A stretch of 64,000 nucleotides of DNA from Acytostelium subglobosum LB1 (lineage: Eukaryota; Evosea; Eumycetozoa; Acytosteliales; Acytosteliaceae): positions 496,001-560,000 of the forward strand of contig NW_012236529.1 in the NCBI RefSeq assembly GCF_000787575.1, given 5' to 3'. The notes beneath the pieces are model-generated. The model had not been told where the DNA came from, made no database searches, and saw nothing but the letters and a program-made list of their open reading frames with translations. A program made the translations under genes and the position numbers. This document shows, piece after piece, positions 11,161-24,639 of the stretch. Within the stretch, counting starts at the first letter, position 1, and each line of letters opens with the position of its first letter.

Positions 11161-13381
11161 TCAAGCGTACTTGGTCTGCTCACAAACATGGTTCAACTTC
11201 TTGGCATGATCAAACTTGTTGAACTGTGTCCTGCAGTTTCGGCCATAATAACAGTTGTCACGGTTCTGAGCATAGTCTGGAAGTGCTTCCTTTGGCAGAT
11301 TCTTCCTGTAGGCATACAATCCTGTCATGAACACATAGTTTGCGCATTGGAAACATGTCCACATATCGGACTTTGGTGCAATGTTGTTACGCTTGACTGC
11401 GTCTAATGATGAGTGAGTGATTGTGCGAGGTTAGTGAGTGTCGCCATGGCATGGCATTCCATGATCATGATTGAATACTTACCACCTGGAATCTTGCCAG
11501 AGTCTATATCATCCATTATCTCTTTGTAGACCTGGTTGGCGGTCTTTTGACTCTTTGCCAGATAGTCATTCATGATCTTGATCTCAAACTGATTGCCAGA
11601 GAATGAGTTGTGTGGGATGCTGTGCATGGCCTGATCTTTGAGTAGTCCTACTCTTGTCGCAGTCATGCCAGGACACTGTCTATAGTTGTTACAGTAATGT
11701 GATGGACACAGGTCGCCTTTAAAATGGGAGGAGGGGACAATGTTAACATTGTTGACTGATTGATTGATTGATTGAATGGATGGAGGGTCCAACCAACTTA
11801 CACTTGTCTTTGACTGGTGGTGGCACTCTCTTGGGGAAGCGTTGATAGCAACCAACGCATACCAAGTGCTCAGCACCTTGAGCGGGACACAGGAAGCCAT
11901 CGGCCAAAGGGTTTGTACAGTTGATACACTTGTTAGAGGCCAGCGCATACTCATCTGAGCTATTGTCCTCATCCTCATCATATTCGTCATCCTCATCATA
12001 CTCATCATCCTCATCATCATAGTACTTCTTCTTTGATTTGTTGAGTTTACCATCATTCAACTATGTATGATTGATCAATGTGTCGGTCAGTCAGTGTGCG
12101 CACTGCACTCTATGATACCTTGATCCAAGCATATACATACCATTTGATCAGTTATCTTGCTCCTCTTATCCATCTCTTCCAACTCTTGTGGATCTCGCTT
12201 CTTGTCTGGATGGGTCTTGAGGTAGGACTCTATCAGGTTGTTGATTGCGTGGTTCTTTTGTGCCAGCTTGACATCGGTGCGGCATTGTGGACAGATGGTG
12301 GAGTTCTCGCGCCAGTCTCCGTAGCAGCACGTGCAAAAGTTGTGCATGCATGGGATCAGCGTCAGACACTTGTGAATGAGGTCTTGGCAGATGCCACAGA
12401 CAAGGTTGTCCTCCATCGAGTCGTGCTCCACCTTTGTCTTCTTCACAATGCTCGGCTGTTTGGTTAACAATGACTCATCGCTGCTCTTTCTCTTGAGTGA
12501 TGAGACCGATGTCTGTATATTCGATGGCGCTGTTGATACTGCTGCGGTAGTTGTGGTTGTAGTCGATGTGGATGGATCTACATTGTCACTATTTGAGCGC
12601 TGTGATGAGAGGCCCGATCCAGACTTTGAGGGCGTCTTCTTTGTCGCGGATGTCTGACGCTTGGTGGTTGGCGTTAGGGTCGATGGTGAAGGCGTGAGGA
12701 CCGTGTCTGACTTTGTCAATTGCGTTGGCACTGTCTCTGTCTTTGCCTTGATGGGTGATAGGTCGGCCAATTCCTGCATATCATCGTCCATCAACTGTGT
12801 ATGTCCTGGTTCCGACTCATCCTCTTGAGCCCTTCGCAGTCGCTCCGCCTCTGCCTCTGCCTCTGCACGCTGACGTTCCGCTTCGACCTTTTGTTCGAAT
12901 CTAATACGCTCTAGATCTTGAAACCAATACACTATGCGTTGTGGGTCGTCCGGGTCACTACTAGCTGTGAGTGATATCTCATTGCCATTGACCAGTGTAA
13001 CTGTGTTTCCCTTGCCAACCTTCTTGTAATTGACGAATGTTCCGTTTGAGCTATCGCGTTCAAAGTTAGTGTCAATCGTTCAATCCAATCAATCAATGAA
13101 TGAACATACCTTAGATCATCCAAATAGAACCTGTAGTCTGCATCATCAGCCTCTTTCTTCCTATATATATTGCAATGTAATGAGCTGATTCGCTTGTCAT
13201 TGAATTGTACTTCGACATCCTTGCCACGACCAAACCTGCATTGATCATCCTGTATCTCAATGTGTTGGAAGTTTGGGTTGGTGGACACTAGTCGTGCCCA
13301 TGATGTTGCCGCCACTTCATTGATACTAGTGTCATTCGACATTATATCAGAGTCATTGGCTGTCTTGTCAAGATTCTCCAT
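11161..13381 (-). CDS. chfr: CHFR-type E3 ubiquitin ligase (FHA + RING + PBZ)
   Basis: Exons 13381-13110, 13050-12141, 12060-11802, 11716-11483 and 11402-11161 join in phase to about 638 residues; human CHFR is of similar size. Order of domains: FHA domain at about 25-130 (RFGRG, ISSLHC and, across the first splice, SSNGTFVN), a charged and low-complexity linker, a C3HC4 RING at about 290-335 (CGICQDLIHKC, CMHNFCTCC, CPQC), then the CHFR cysteine-rich region, which needs the exon joins (CINC, CVGC, CDLC, C-rich), and a C-terminal PBZ-like finger CYYGRNCRTQ..DHAKKLNH that in family members binds poly(ADP-ribose). CHFR delays mitotic entry under stress by ubiquitylation. The asparagine- and aspartate-rich insert before the cysteine-rich region is species-specific. 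Confidence 0.9.
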
Positions 13382-13690
13382 ATTGTTGTAATGTATCTAT
13401 CTATCTAACTATCTTTCTATCTGTTATAGTTTCAAAATGATCTACAGCAATCTTAGTGATGAGGCAAAAGGTCATCATCCACTTTATCACTTCAAATTTG
13501 ATTCCCAGAAAATATCTATTTTTGAGTAATTAGTTATCTAATTAATGATCATCAATTTTCCCTATTTATTTGAGATCTTAAGTTTTATTTACTTGACTTG
13601 TCCAACTGACGAGTTTATTTTAAAATAAATTTGAAAAAATTCCAACAAAAAAACGCCTCAAAAGCAAGACGCTCGATCTTTCTTTAAACA
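13382..13690. other. Intergenic region upstream of tRNA-Glu
   Basis: Promoter side of the CHFR gene and 5' flank of the tRNA gene. AT-rich with homopolymer runs; no open frame or RNA motif is seen. Confidence 0.5.
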
Positions 13691-13762
13691 TCCTCGTTGG
13701 TGTAGTTGGTAACACCTCAGTCTCTCACACTGATACCTCGGGTTCGATTCCCGAACGGGGAG
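13691..13762 (+). tRNA. tRNA-Glu (CTC)
   Basis: Cloverleaf can be drawn by hand: acceptor TCCTCGT pairs with ACGGGGA (with G-U), D arm GTGTAGTTGGTAACAC, anticodon stem TCAGT/ACTGA around loop CTCTCAC with anticodon CTC, and T arm TCGGGTTCGATTCCCGA. The A box and B box (GGTTCGATTCC) are canonical. A T-rich run (CCTTTTTG) directly downstream is a Pol III terminator. No intron. Confidence 0.95.
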
Positions 13763-13770
13763 GTCCTTTT

Positions 13771-13806
13771 TGTTTTTTTTGTTTTTTGTTTTTTGTTTTT
13801 TTTTTA
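13771..13806. repeat. T-rich (T6-8 G) simple repeat downstream of tRNA-Glu
   Basis: Runs of six to ten T separated by single G residues follow the tRNA gene. They are likely Pol III termination sequence and drifted simple repeat. Confidence 0.6.
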
Positions 13807-13834
13807 GGGGGAGAGAGATCAAATATTCATATTA

Positions 13835-13883
13835 GGGTGCCATTATGCGTTTGGAACCCTTTCCGGGTCTCCACCTGGTACCC
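13835..13883. other. Nested hairpin-forming element between two tRNA genes
   Basis: GGGTGCCA and TGGTACCC form outer arms, and GGAACCC and GGGTCTCC form inner arms around TTTCC. The element is GC-richer than its surroundings. It could be a small structured RNA or chance; no family is recognised. Confidence 0.3.
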
Positions 13884-13968
13884 AATTGTAATATTTAAAT
13901 TTTTTTTTGTATTACTAGGAATAATTTTTTAGATATATTAGCATTTAAATTGATTTTTGGGCATCCGT

Positions 13969-14054
13969 CCGACTTTAACTCAATTGGTAGAGTGTTTGAC
14001 TGTAGTGTAAACAAAGTAATCAAAAGGTCGCTAGTTCGATTCTGGCAAGTCGGA
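13969..14054 (+). tRNA. tRNA-Tyr (GTA) with a 13-base intron
   Basis: Acceptor CCGACTT pairs with AAGTCGG, discriminator A. D arm ACTCAATTGGTAGAGT, anticodon stem TTTGA/TCAAA, T arm GCTAGTTCGATTCTGGC. Anticodon GTA is followed by G37, and then a 13-base intron (TGTAAACAAAGTA) at the canonical position, as is normal for eukaryotic tRNA-Tyr. A T-rich terminator (TTTTATTCTTTTT) follows. Confidence 0.93.
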
Positions 14055-14128
14055 AAATTTTATTCTTTTTAGGTTTGACAAAATCGTTTAATATAAAGAG
14101 ATGTACTCTTAATATTATTGAACGTTCA

Positions 14129-14182
14129 CTTGAGAGTATGACAGTTAGTAATTGAAGACCCACTGTCTATGAATGAACGAAT
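14129..14182. repeat. 54-bp direct repeat, copy 1
   Basis: Begins CTTGAGAGTATGACAG and ends GAATGAACGAAT. It is identical over 54 bases to the copy at 14241-14294, and the starts of the two copies are 112 bases apart. It is not made of simple tetranucleotides, so it is a real duplication. Confidence 0.85.
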
Positions 14183-14240
14183 CATATAAACTTATTTATT
14201 AATATATATGATGATTGATTGGTGTAACAAGAGGACATAC

Positions 14241-14294
14241 CTTGAGAGTATGACAGTTAGTAATTGAAGACCCACTGTCTATGAATGAACGAAT
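14241..14294. repeat. 54-bp direct repeat, copy 2
   Basis: Second exact copy of the unit at 14129. It is preceded by GGACATAC, so that on the minus strand the unit ends AAG|GTATGTCC, a splice-donor-like sequence. It sits immediately before the A-tailed ORF fragment. Confidence 0.85.
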
Positions 14295-14305
14295 GAAGTG
14301 ATTGA

Positions 14306-14739
14306 GTGCGCGAAGCGACATCAAAACACTTTGGAAAACGAATCATTCGACTCTGGAAGTTCCTCATGTTACAATCGAGGGTCTTTGGTCGCATTGAAGA
14401 AATTTACAAGTTCCACATTCGAGCCTTAGACTTGGTGAAGCAACGCTCTGGTATCAATGTCAGAGAATGGAACATCAAAGCACTGGACATCTCCACGAAG
14501 TCTCGTCGCCCCAACCTTCCATTCATCCACCTCATGGCAATCATCGTCAACTACCTCTGGCACTACATCGCCAACCACCTCTTTGGCAACAAGGAGGCCC
14601 TGTTGGCCAAGCTCAGCTTGGTGTGCATCACATCCTTCAAGTCCCTCCTCCGCCATGACTCCGGAGCCATATGGTGAAGGTGTGGCGACGCTGTGGTTGT
14701 AACCCTTATTTGATTGGTTATCCACAAAAAAAAAAAACA
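14306..14739 (+). mobile_element. A-tailed ORF fragment, possibly a LINE 3' end (tentative)
   Basis: An open frame runs to TGA at about 14677 (roughly 120 codons, first in-frame ATG in WKFLMLQSRV). Third positions are clearly GC-biased on this strand, so it was real coding sequence. It begins directly after an in-frame stop with no start codon, which suggests a 5'-truncated copy. About 50 bases after the stop there is a run of 12-13 A. Truncation, an A tail and a position within about 300 bases downstream of a tRNA gene all fit a TRE-type non-LTR element, which in dictyostelids targets tRNA gene flanks. However, I recognise no reverse-transcriptase motif. A truncated cellular retrocopy is the alternative. 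Confidence 0.35.
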
Positions 14740-14886
14740 GTATTTAAGTCATATTATTGATTTATTACAATTGATGTGATTTGGATATAATCGGTGAGAA
14801 GACGGCTGTCCATTATGATGTTGATGATGATTATGGTGGACGGCAGCTGGATGACGCTTGCCATGACAACCAACCGTCGTTCGAAT

Positions 14887-19283
<4,397 letters not shown>

Positions 19284-19792
19284 CCAAATGTATTCCTCCT
19301 TCACTCACACTATTTGTCGTCTGTGTGGAAATGATTGATTGATCGAGTGATTGAATGTTTGAATGATTGATGATCAAGTTGATGTCCTTGGATTCTCTGG
19401 TATTATGTTTATATATATATATAAATATAATATATATCTAATGTTTGATTTGATTGAATGAATGGGTGGGTTGGTAGAATAGATCAAAGATTGATGATTG
19501 TTGTTGTGATGGGATGTGGACCACATCAAAAAAGTCCCCAAAAGTAGGCCTCTTGAGTGCCATTTGCAAAAATTTTATTAAGATTTTGCTTCAACTTTTT
19601 TGATCACCGCATCAGGTGGTCCATCGGTTGGATAGATGGTGGTACTGTTATGGGGGGTGATCTGTCGTCAGGGCAAGGGGTTCGCGACCTCATAATGGCG
19701 ACCACAAGTTGGATGATGTATGATCGAGGCCTACGAGAGAGTCCATGATCCAGTATCCATGACCTTGGACCAAGCCTAGGTTGGCACTACAA
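19284..19792. other. Intergenic region, Roco promoter and unassigned unique sequence
   Basis: 19385-19440 holds a TATA-rich stretch suitable for the Roco promoter. 19500-19770 is non-repetitive and includes a perfect inverted repeat GATGTGG-A-CCACATC near 19513; no open frame with codon bias was found. It may contain the 3' UTR of the SETD7-like gene or an unannotated RNA. Confidence 0.4.
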
Positions 19793-21332
19793 CTAGTTAC
19801 GCTGTGCTGGCTGACCCTCTGGACGCGAGCTCTCGAGGTCTTTGTACCATTGCGGCTTGTCCTTCTCCTCGTAGTCGTAGTTTACAAGTATCTCCTCATC
19901 TTTGGCGATGGCCCGAATGGATCGGACACACTTGATGTCACCAAAGCGTGGGTGGTAACATGATCGGTATACTGTGTTGTTGTTGAGATCGTGGTTGGCC
20001 TTGTGTCCAAGTGATGCGCAGTACTTGTCTGATGTGGACCACTCGGGTGGAATGTCAATATAAGTCTCTTTGTCCAAATACATTGTATTCCTGTTAAACT
20101 CCCAATCCCTATCATCTGCAATTTTGGGATCTATTCTCATTCCATTGTAATAAGATACTAGTCTCTGTTGATTGATTGATTGGAATAGTTCCATGATTGA
20201 TTGAGTTAGTGATTGATTGTGTGATTGAGTAAGTGGAATGGTTCCAGTGTCCATAGAGTGAGTGAATGAATGATTGAGTGTGATAGATTGATTGGAATGG
20301 TTCCATGATCGATTGATTGAGTGTGACACTTACATCTGCAGGGATATCAACCTTTGCGAATAGTCCTTCACCAGAGTTTGGAATACTTAAAGTGATTGAT
20401 TGAATGAATGAACATCTTGTTAGTGAACTGGCGGGTTACGAATGATCGATCAAACCGGACTTACTTTGACTCCTTGACATAGAGGTAGTACTCCTCAAAC
20501 AAGTCAGGCAGCGTTGGATTGGTCGATATTGTCGAGCTGGTACCCTCATCACGGACAACGTTGGTGTCGATATTGATTGGGAACTCGCTAATTGTGGTTC
20601 CGGCAGTGCCCTTGACAAACTCGCCATCCTCCCATGTACCTTTGATCGTGAATCTCTCGTCTGGATAGTAGAAGGTACACTCGCCACTCAATATGCTATC
20701 GGTCCATACACCTTCTATTCTGCTGCCATCAATGTTATGAAGTACTCCCTTGCCATTGCGTTCGCCACTGACGTACTCGCCCTCGAATGTCAACACGTGC
20801 TCCAAAGTGAATTCGCTGCAATGTCCGCTCAACTCGCCGTCCACATACTGTCCCTCAATCAACACATCCTCATAAATGAGCGATCCCTTTCCATTGAGTG
20901 TACCATGTACCCATTCGCCCTCCATTATAAATCCATCCAAAGTATACAATGATCCATGTCCATGACGTTCTCCATCCTCATCGACCTCACCCTCGTAGAC
21001 CTAATAATGACAAGTTAGTATGTTTGATTGATTGATTGATTGATCGATTGAGTGAGTGAGAGGGTTGAGGGACATACATCTTCTTCATTGCTGTCGTAGG
21101 TCTCGTAGCTTGATCCATCTTCTGATGCATTGTCTGATTGTGACATTCTCTTCTTCTTCTTTGGCCTCTTGTTCTTGTCGTTATCTTTGGTCTGTTTGGG
21201 TTGTTGTTGTTTCTTGGATGTTTGAGTTGGGGCTGATGATGCTGAAGTGTTCTTTGTCTTCTTCGTTGTCTGAACTTGTTGTTGCTGCTGCTGCGGTTGC
21301 TGCTGTTTCTGTTGTGTTGTCTTTCGTTTCAT
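19793..21332 (-). CDS. SETD7-like MORN-SET lysine methyltransferase
   Basis: Exons 21332-21078, 21000-20465, 20385-20334 and 20164-19793 give about 404 residues in phase. A Q/K/T-rich N-terminus (about 85 residues) is followed by MORN-type repeats (YEGEVDEDGERHGHG, MEGEWVHGTLNGKG, FEGEYVSGERNGKG, IEGVWTDS). The SET domain then begins at about residue 265 with IPNSGEGLFAK, followed by YYNGMRI, the cofactor/active-site block CASLGHKANHDL, and HPRFGDIKCVRS...NYDYEE. This order and spacing is that of vertebrate SETD7 (SET7/9), which monomethylates lysines on histones and other proteins. The conserved GHKANH motif and the tyrosine of the C-terminal NYDY are present, so activity is expected. The intron at 20165-20333 is filled with CAAT-type repeats. 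Confidence 0.9.
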
Positions 21333-21449
21333 TTATGTCAATGATCGATTCGATTTGAATGAATGAGTGTTTGTCAAACACGAACAATCACACAAAAAGA
21401 CGACTCGTCTTTTCAGATTTATTAATATTTAATGAACCAATCAATTTAA

Positions 21450-23024
21450 TTAAATAAATCCAAATAACTTGGGAGGATCATGTGGATTATGTAGCGTGGC
21501 ATTATGTCTACTGATGATTAAGAGTGAAGTACTAGATTGTTGATTGTTATCCATCCTTCGAAGTGTGAATCGTGTGTCATATGTTTTGTTGTAAAGATTG
21601 AATGTATCCACATGTGGAGCCTTGTCCATAATCATTTTGATAAAGGTCTTGACATCATTCTCCAACAAGAATCTGACATTTAACTCCTTCAACCTGACCG
21701 AAGTCACCATATCCATTTGTTCAGGATGTCTACTAACCATTTCCGGGATGATATAATCCCTAATTCGTACCTTCACACTAGTCATCATCAAAGTTGACGA
21801 CATCGGTTGGCATGCAATACACTCAACATATCGACTTTGATTGAATGTGAATGTTGACAATGTTTGGATAGTGGATGGTAACTGTACAGAGTCCAGTGAT
21901 TGTTGGAAACCTTTTCCAATGCATAGCTTGATGATGCCCTCGTGCAGGATACCCTCGTCCAGTGGTCGATTAAAGTGCATTCCCAAGTCCAACTTGGTCA
22001 GAGTGATTGGTAGATCACCCTTGGTCAACACCTGATCAAAGTGAGTTCCAAACTTTAGTACCTTGAGCCTGCCATGGAGATCGCTGGGAACAGAAGTCAG
22101 GTCACCATAGAATGGGAAAGTTAGTTCTGTGAGTGATGGCAAAGTACTTGTACCATTGAGCAGCACATTTTTGGTGTACGTGTCCAATGACAGTGATGTT
22201 AGTGTTGGAGGGAGGATATCTGGCCAGTTCTGATCGGTTTGATAGATTCGTAGGATTAGTTGTTTGAGTGATTGGCGGGGTATGACTCCTGGTTCAATAG
22301 AAGAGGTGAGATGGTCAATCTCCAAGTGGGTGAGAGATTGAGGGAGGGATCCAGGTAGGATGGGCTTCAAGACGAAGCTCAGCAGCTTCAACAACTTGAG
22401 TGACTCTGGTAGTACTCCACATTCGATTGTTTGACTAAATGAATAGCGTATGATAAGTGAGTACAATGAGTTGGGAAGTGTGCCATGCCCCAATGGTTGA
22501 TTGTATTCGTCGCCCAGTTCAAGCGTCAGGAGTGATTGTGGTAAGGTACCAGGATGCAACACCTGATTGAACGAATTGCCCAATATTAGAGATGTCAAAG
22601 ACTTGGGAAGGATGTCAGGTGATGTTATCGGTGCATTGGGGCCATACGTGAAAAAGAGTGAAGTGATCGAGTCGGGTAGTTGTCCGGGCAATAGAGATTG
22701 TACCATCTGGTAATCGATAGCCAATGAATTTAGTGTGATGGGTAATGATCGTTTGATCAGTGGTCTACTCTTTATAAGATTTAGACCCAACAGTGTTAGT
22801 GATCCACCTCTCATATCACATGCACTTGAACAAGATCTTATTGACTGATGTAGTCGTGATACGTCTGATGATGGTTTTGAGTGTAGCCAATCAAATCTTT
22901 GTATATTCTTTGACACTACATTATAATACCTCTTACATGTCAATGCAAGACTCATCACATCAACATCATCCGACAACCAGTGAACAATAGTCCTGATGAC
23001 TGTCAAGTTTGTAAGTGTATCCAT
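21450..23024 (-). CDS. F-box-like FNIP-repeat protein
   Basis: Single uninterrupted frame of 524 residues. The first 45 residues (LTVIRTIVHWLS..DVMSLALTCKRYYNVV) have an F-box-like pattern, and residues of about 90-400 are FNIP-type leucine-rich repeats of about 22 residues (NSFNQVLHPGTLPQSLLTL, EYNQPLGHGTLPNSLYSL, HFNRPLDEGIL). FNIP proteins are strongly expanded in dictyostelids; with an F-box they are presumed substrate adaptors of SCF ubiquitin ligases, though few have been studied. Codon use is mixed and less GC-rich at third positions than the CHFR or Roco genes. Confidence 0.88.
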   Translation of the reverse strand: MDTLTNLTVIRTIVHWLSDDVDVMSLALTCKRYYNVVSKNIQRFDWLHSKPSSDVSRLHQSIRSCSSACDMRGGSLTLLGLNLIKSRPLIKRSLPITLNSLAIDYQMVQSLLPGQLPDSITSLFFTYGPNAPITSPDILPKSLTSLILGNSFNQVLHPGTLPQSLLTLELGDEYNQPLGHGTLPNSLYSLIIRYSFSQTIECGVLPESLKLLKLLSFVLKPILPGSLPQSLTHLEIDHLTSSIEPGVIPRQSLKQLILRIYQTDQNWPDILPPTLTSLSLDTYTKNVLLNGTSTLPSLTELTFPFYGDLTSVPSDLHGRLKVLKFGTHFDQVLTKGDLPITLTKLDLGMHFNRPLDEGILHEGIIKLCIGKGFQQSLDSVQLPSTIQTLSTFTFNQSRYVECIACQPMSSTLMMTSVKVRIRDYIIPEMVSRHPEQMDMVTSVRLKELNVRFLLENDVKTFIKMIMDKAPHVDTFNLYNKTYDTRFTLRRMDNNQQSSTSLLIISRHNATLHNPHDPPKLFGFI

Positions 23025-23113
23025 TATGTTTATATGTATCTATTTTTTTTGATCACATGTGACTATTTCCTATTTTGGTCATGATAACCTATTTTTTTCA
23101 TTTTATTAATTAT

Positions 23114-23392
23114 TTATCCAAACAATAATATAATGTGATCCAGTAGTTCTGTTGACATTTCTTTGTTGTCCACAGCCTTTAGTAATACTTCTAACATTTC
23201 TAGATTTGTAAAATGAGGTCCATTTGAGGGTAGATTGGCTCCATCTAAATCATCGTCTTGATTAGAATCTTTTCTCTCCTTCATTGATAGTTGGGCCTGT
23301 TTGAATCTTTCCTCCAAATCATTTTCCAGAGGTAATTCCTCCAACAATATATCTAAATATCTCTCCATCTCTTGATAAATAACTATCTCCAA
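23114..23392 (-). CDS. Small acidic helical protein, unrecognised
   Basis: An ATG-to-stop frame of 92 codons (MEIVIYQEMERYLDILLEEL...) predicted to be mostly helical and leucine/glutamate-rich, with a short D/N-rich linker in the middle. It lies 90 bases upstream of the FNIP gene in the same orientation. It could be a free-standing small gene or the first exon of something else. I do not recognise it. Confidence 0.45.
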   Translation of the reverse strand: MEIVIYQEMERYLDILLEELPLENDLEERFKQAQLSMKERKDSNQDDDLDGANLPSNGPHFTNLEMLEVLLKAVDNKEMSTELLDHIILLFG

Positions 23393-23718
23393 TCCATCAA
23401 TATTGAATGATCAAGTGTGTATCAATGTATGGACTCTTCGGCAGTCTGGAGAAATATGGATATTGAATGACATGAAGTGATATGATCTGATCTGAGAGAT
23501 TCCACATCATCAATGGGTGATTGACAAAGTGTAATCTTTACACATACATTCCACATCTTCACCCACCACATCACACCCACCACATCTTTGATGATCAAAC
23601 CGAACGAAAGTGATTGAATCTAGATTCCAGTAATCCAGGAATAGAATATATTTATAAACCTAAATGTTTTTAATTAAGCTAATAATTATATATATAAAGT
23701 ATCCACCAATACTACTTG
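23393..23718. other. Intergenic region
   Basis: AT-rich spacer between two (-) genes with several short TGATGTGG/CCACATCA-like words between 23500 and 23600. No gene is seen. Confidence 0.5.
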
Positions 23719-24639
23719 CTAGGCCTCATAGTAGTCGAAAAACTTCAGGAGGAATGTCTTGTAGTGTGCAACGTCCAGCTTGGATGTTGGCATTAGGTGA
23801 CCGTGCTCATGTACGTAGCACTCGGGCTCAGAGAATTGATGTGAGAGTGACTCGCAATTGGACGCTGCGACCAGCTCGTCGGACTTGCCCCAGACGTGCA
23901 GCGAGGGTGTGGTGATCTTGTCGAAAGGGTAGTGATTGTTCACTTCCGGTGAGGAGGACGATGCGCCTCTATTACCATTGCTGTTGTTGTTGTTGTTGTT
24001 GTTATCATTGTTGTTGTTGTTGTTGTTGCTGGCTGCAGCCGACTCTGCACCATCTGTATGCGACGAGCATGGATACAGTGATTGATGAACGGTGGCCCTG
24101 CTCTGGAAGCCACTGAACAACAGAGCAAAGTTGAAAGATATGTCTTTGTAGCCATCGCCACGCTCGATGCTTGTGTCAGAGTTCAATGAGGAGATTGAGC
24201 ACAGCAGACTGCCGAGGACTGCGCCCTGAGAGAATCCAAGTATTCCATCGAATGGTCCCTTCTTGATAAAGATATTCCTAATGTAGTCCAGTGTTGTCTC
24301 CCAGCCTCTGTACTCCTTTCCATCACCTGTTGCTCTCCACCATGATGCCGATCCTTTGGCCTCGTCAACAATATGTGGCGCATCAATGTAGACTATGAGT
24401 TTGTAACAAAAGATGTGTCAGATGGATGGATGTGCGAGGAGAGTGTGCAGATGATGATGCTTACTAAAGTCTGCAATGTCATCCAATGACTTCCTGAGCA
24501 CGGCAGTCTTGCTCTTGAACACAGTTGCATTCTGTTTGTATCCATGAAGACACAGGATTCTCAGACGACGCTTGGATGGCACGAGCGAGGACTGGTTGGC
24601 CTGTGGCGCGAGATATTCGACGATGGTTTCCGTTTCCAT
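23719..24639 (-). CDS. FSH1-family serine hydrolase
   Basis: Exons 24639-24465 and 24392-23719 join in phase to about 282 residues. The alpha/beta-hydrolase landmarks of the FSH1/OVCA2 family are present: the opening strand RRLRILCLHGYKQNATVF, YIDAPH (formed just after the splice), the nucleophile elbow GFSQGA (serine at about residue 120), a late aspartate in VWGKSDELV, and the catalytic histidine in HEHGHLMP. FSH enzymes are esterases with poorly known substrates. An asparagine-rich insertion (about residues 175-200) interrupts the fold between the nucleophile and the acid, a typical dictyostelid insertion. Confidence 0.87.
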
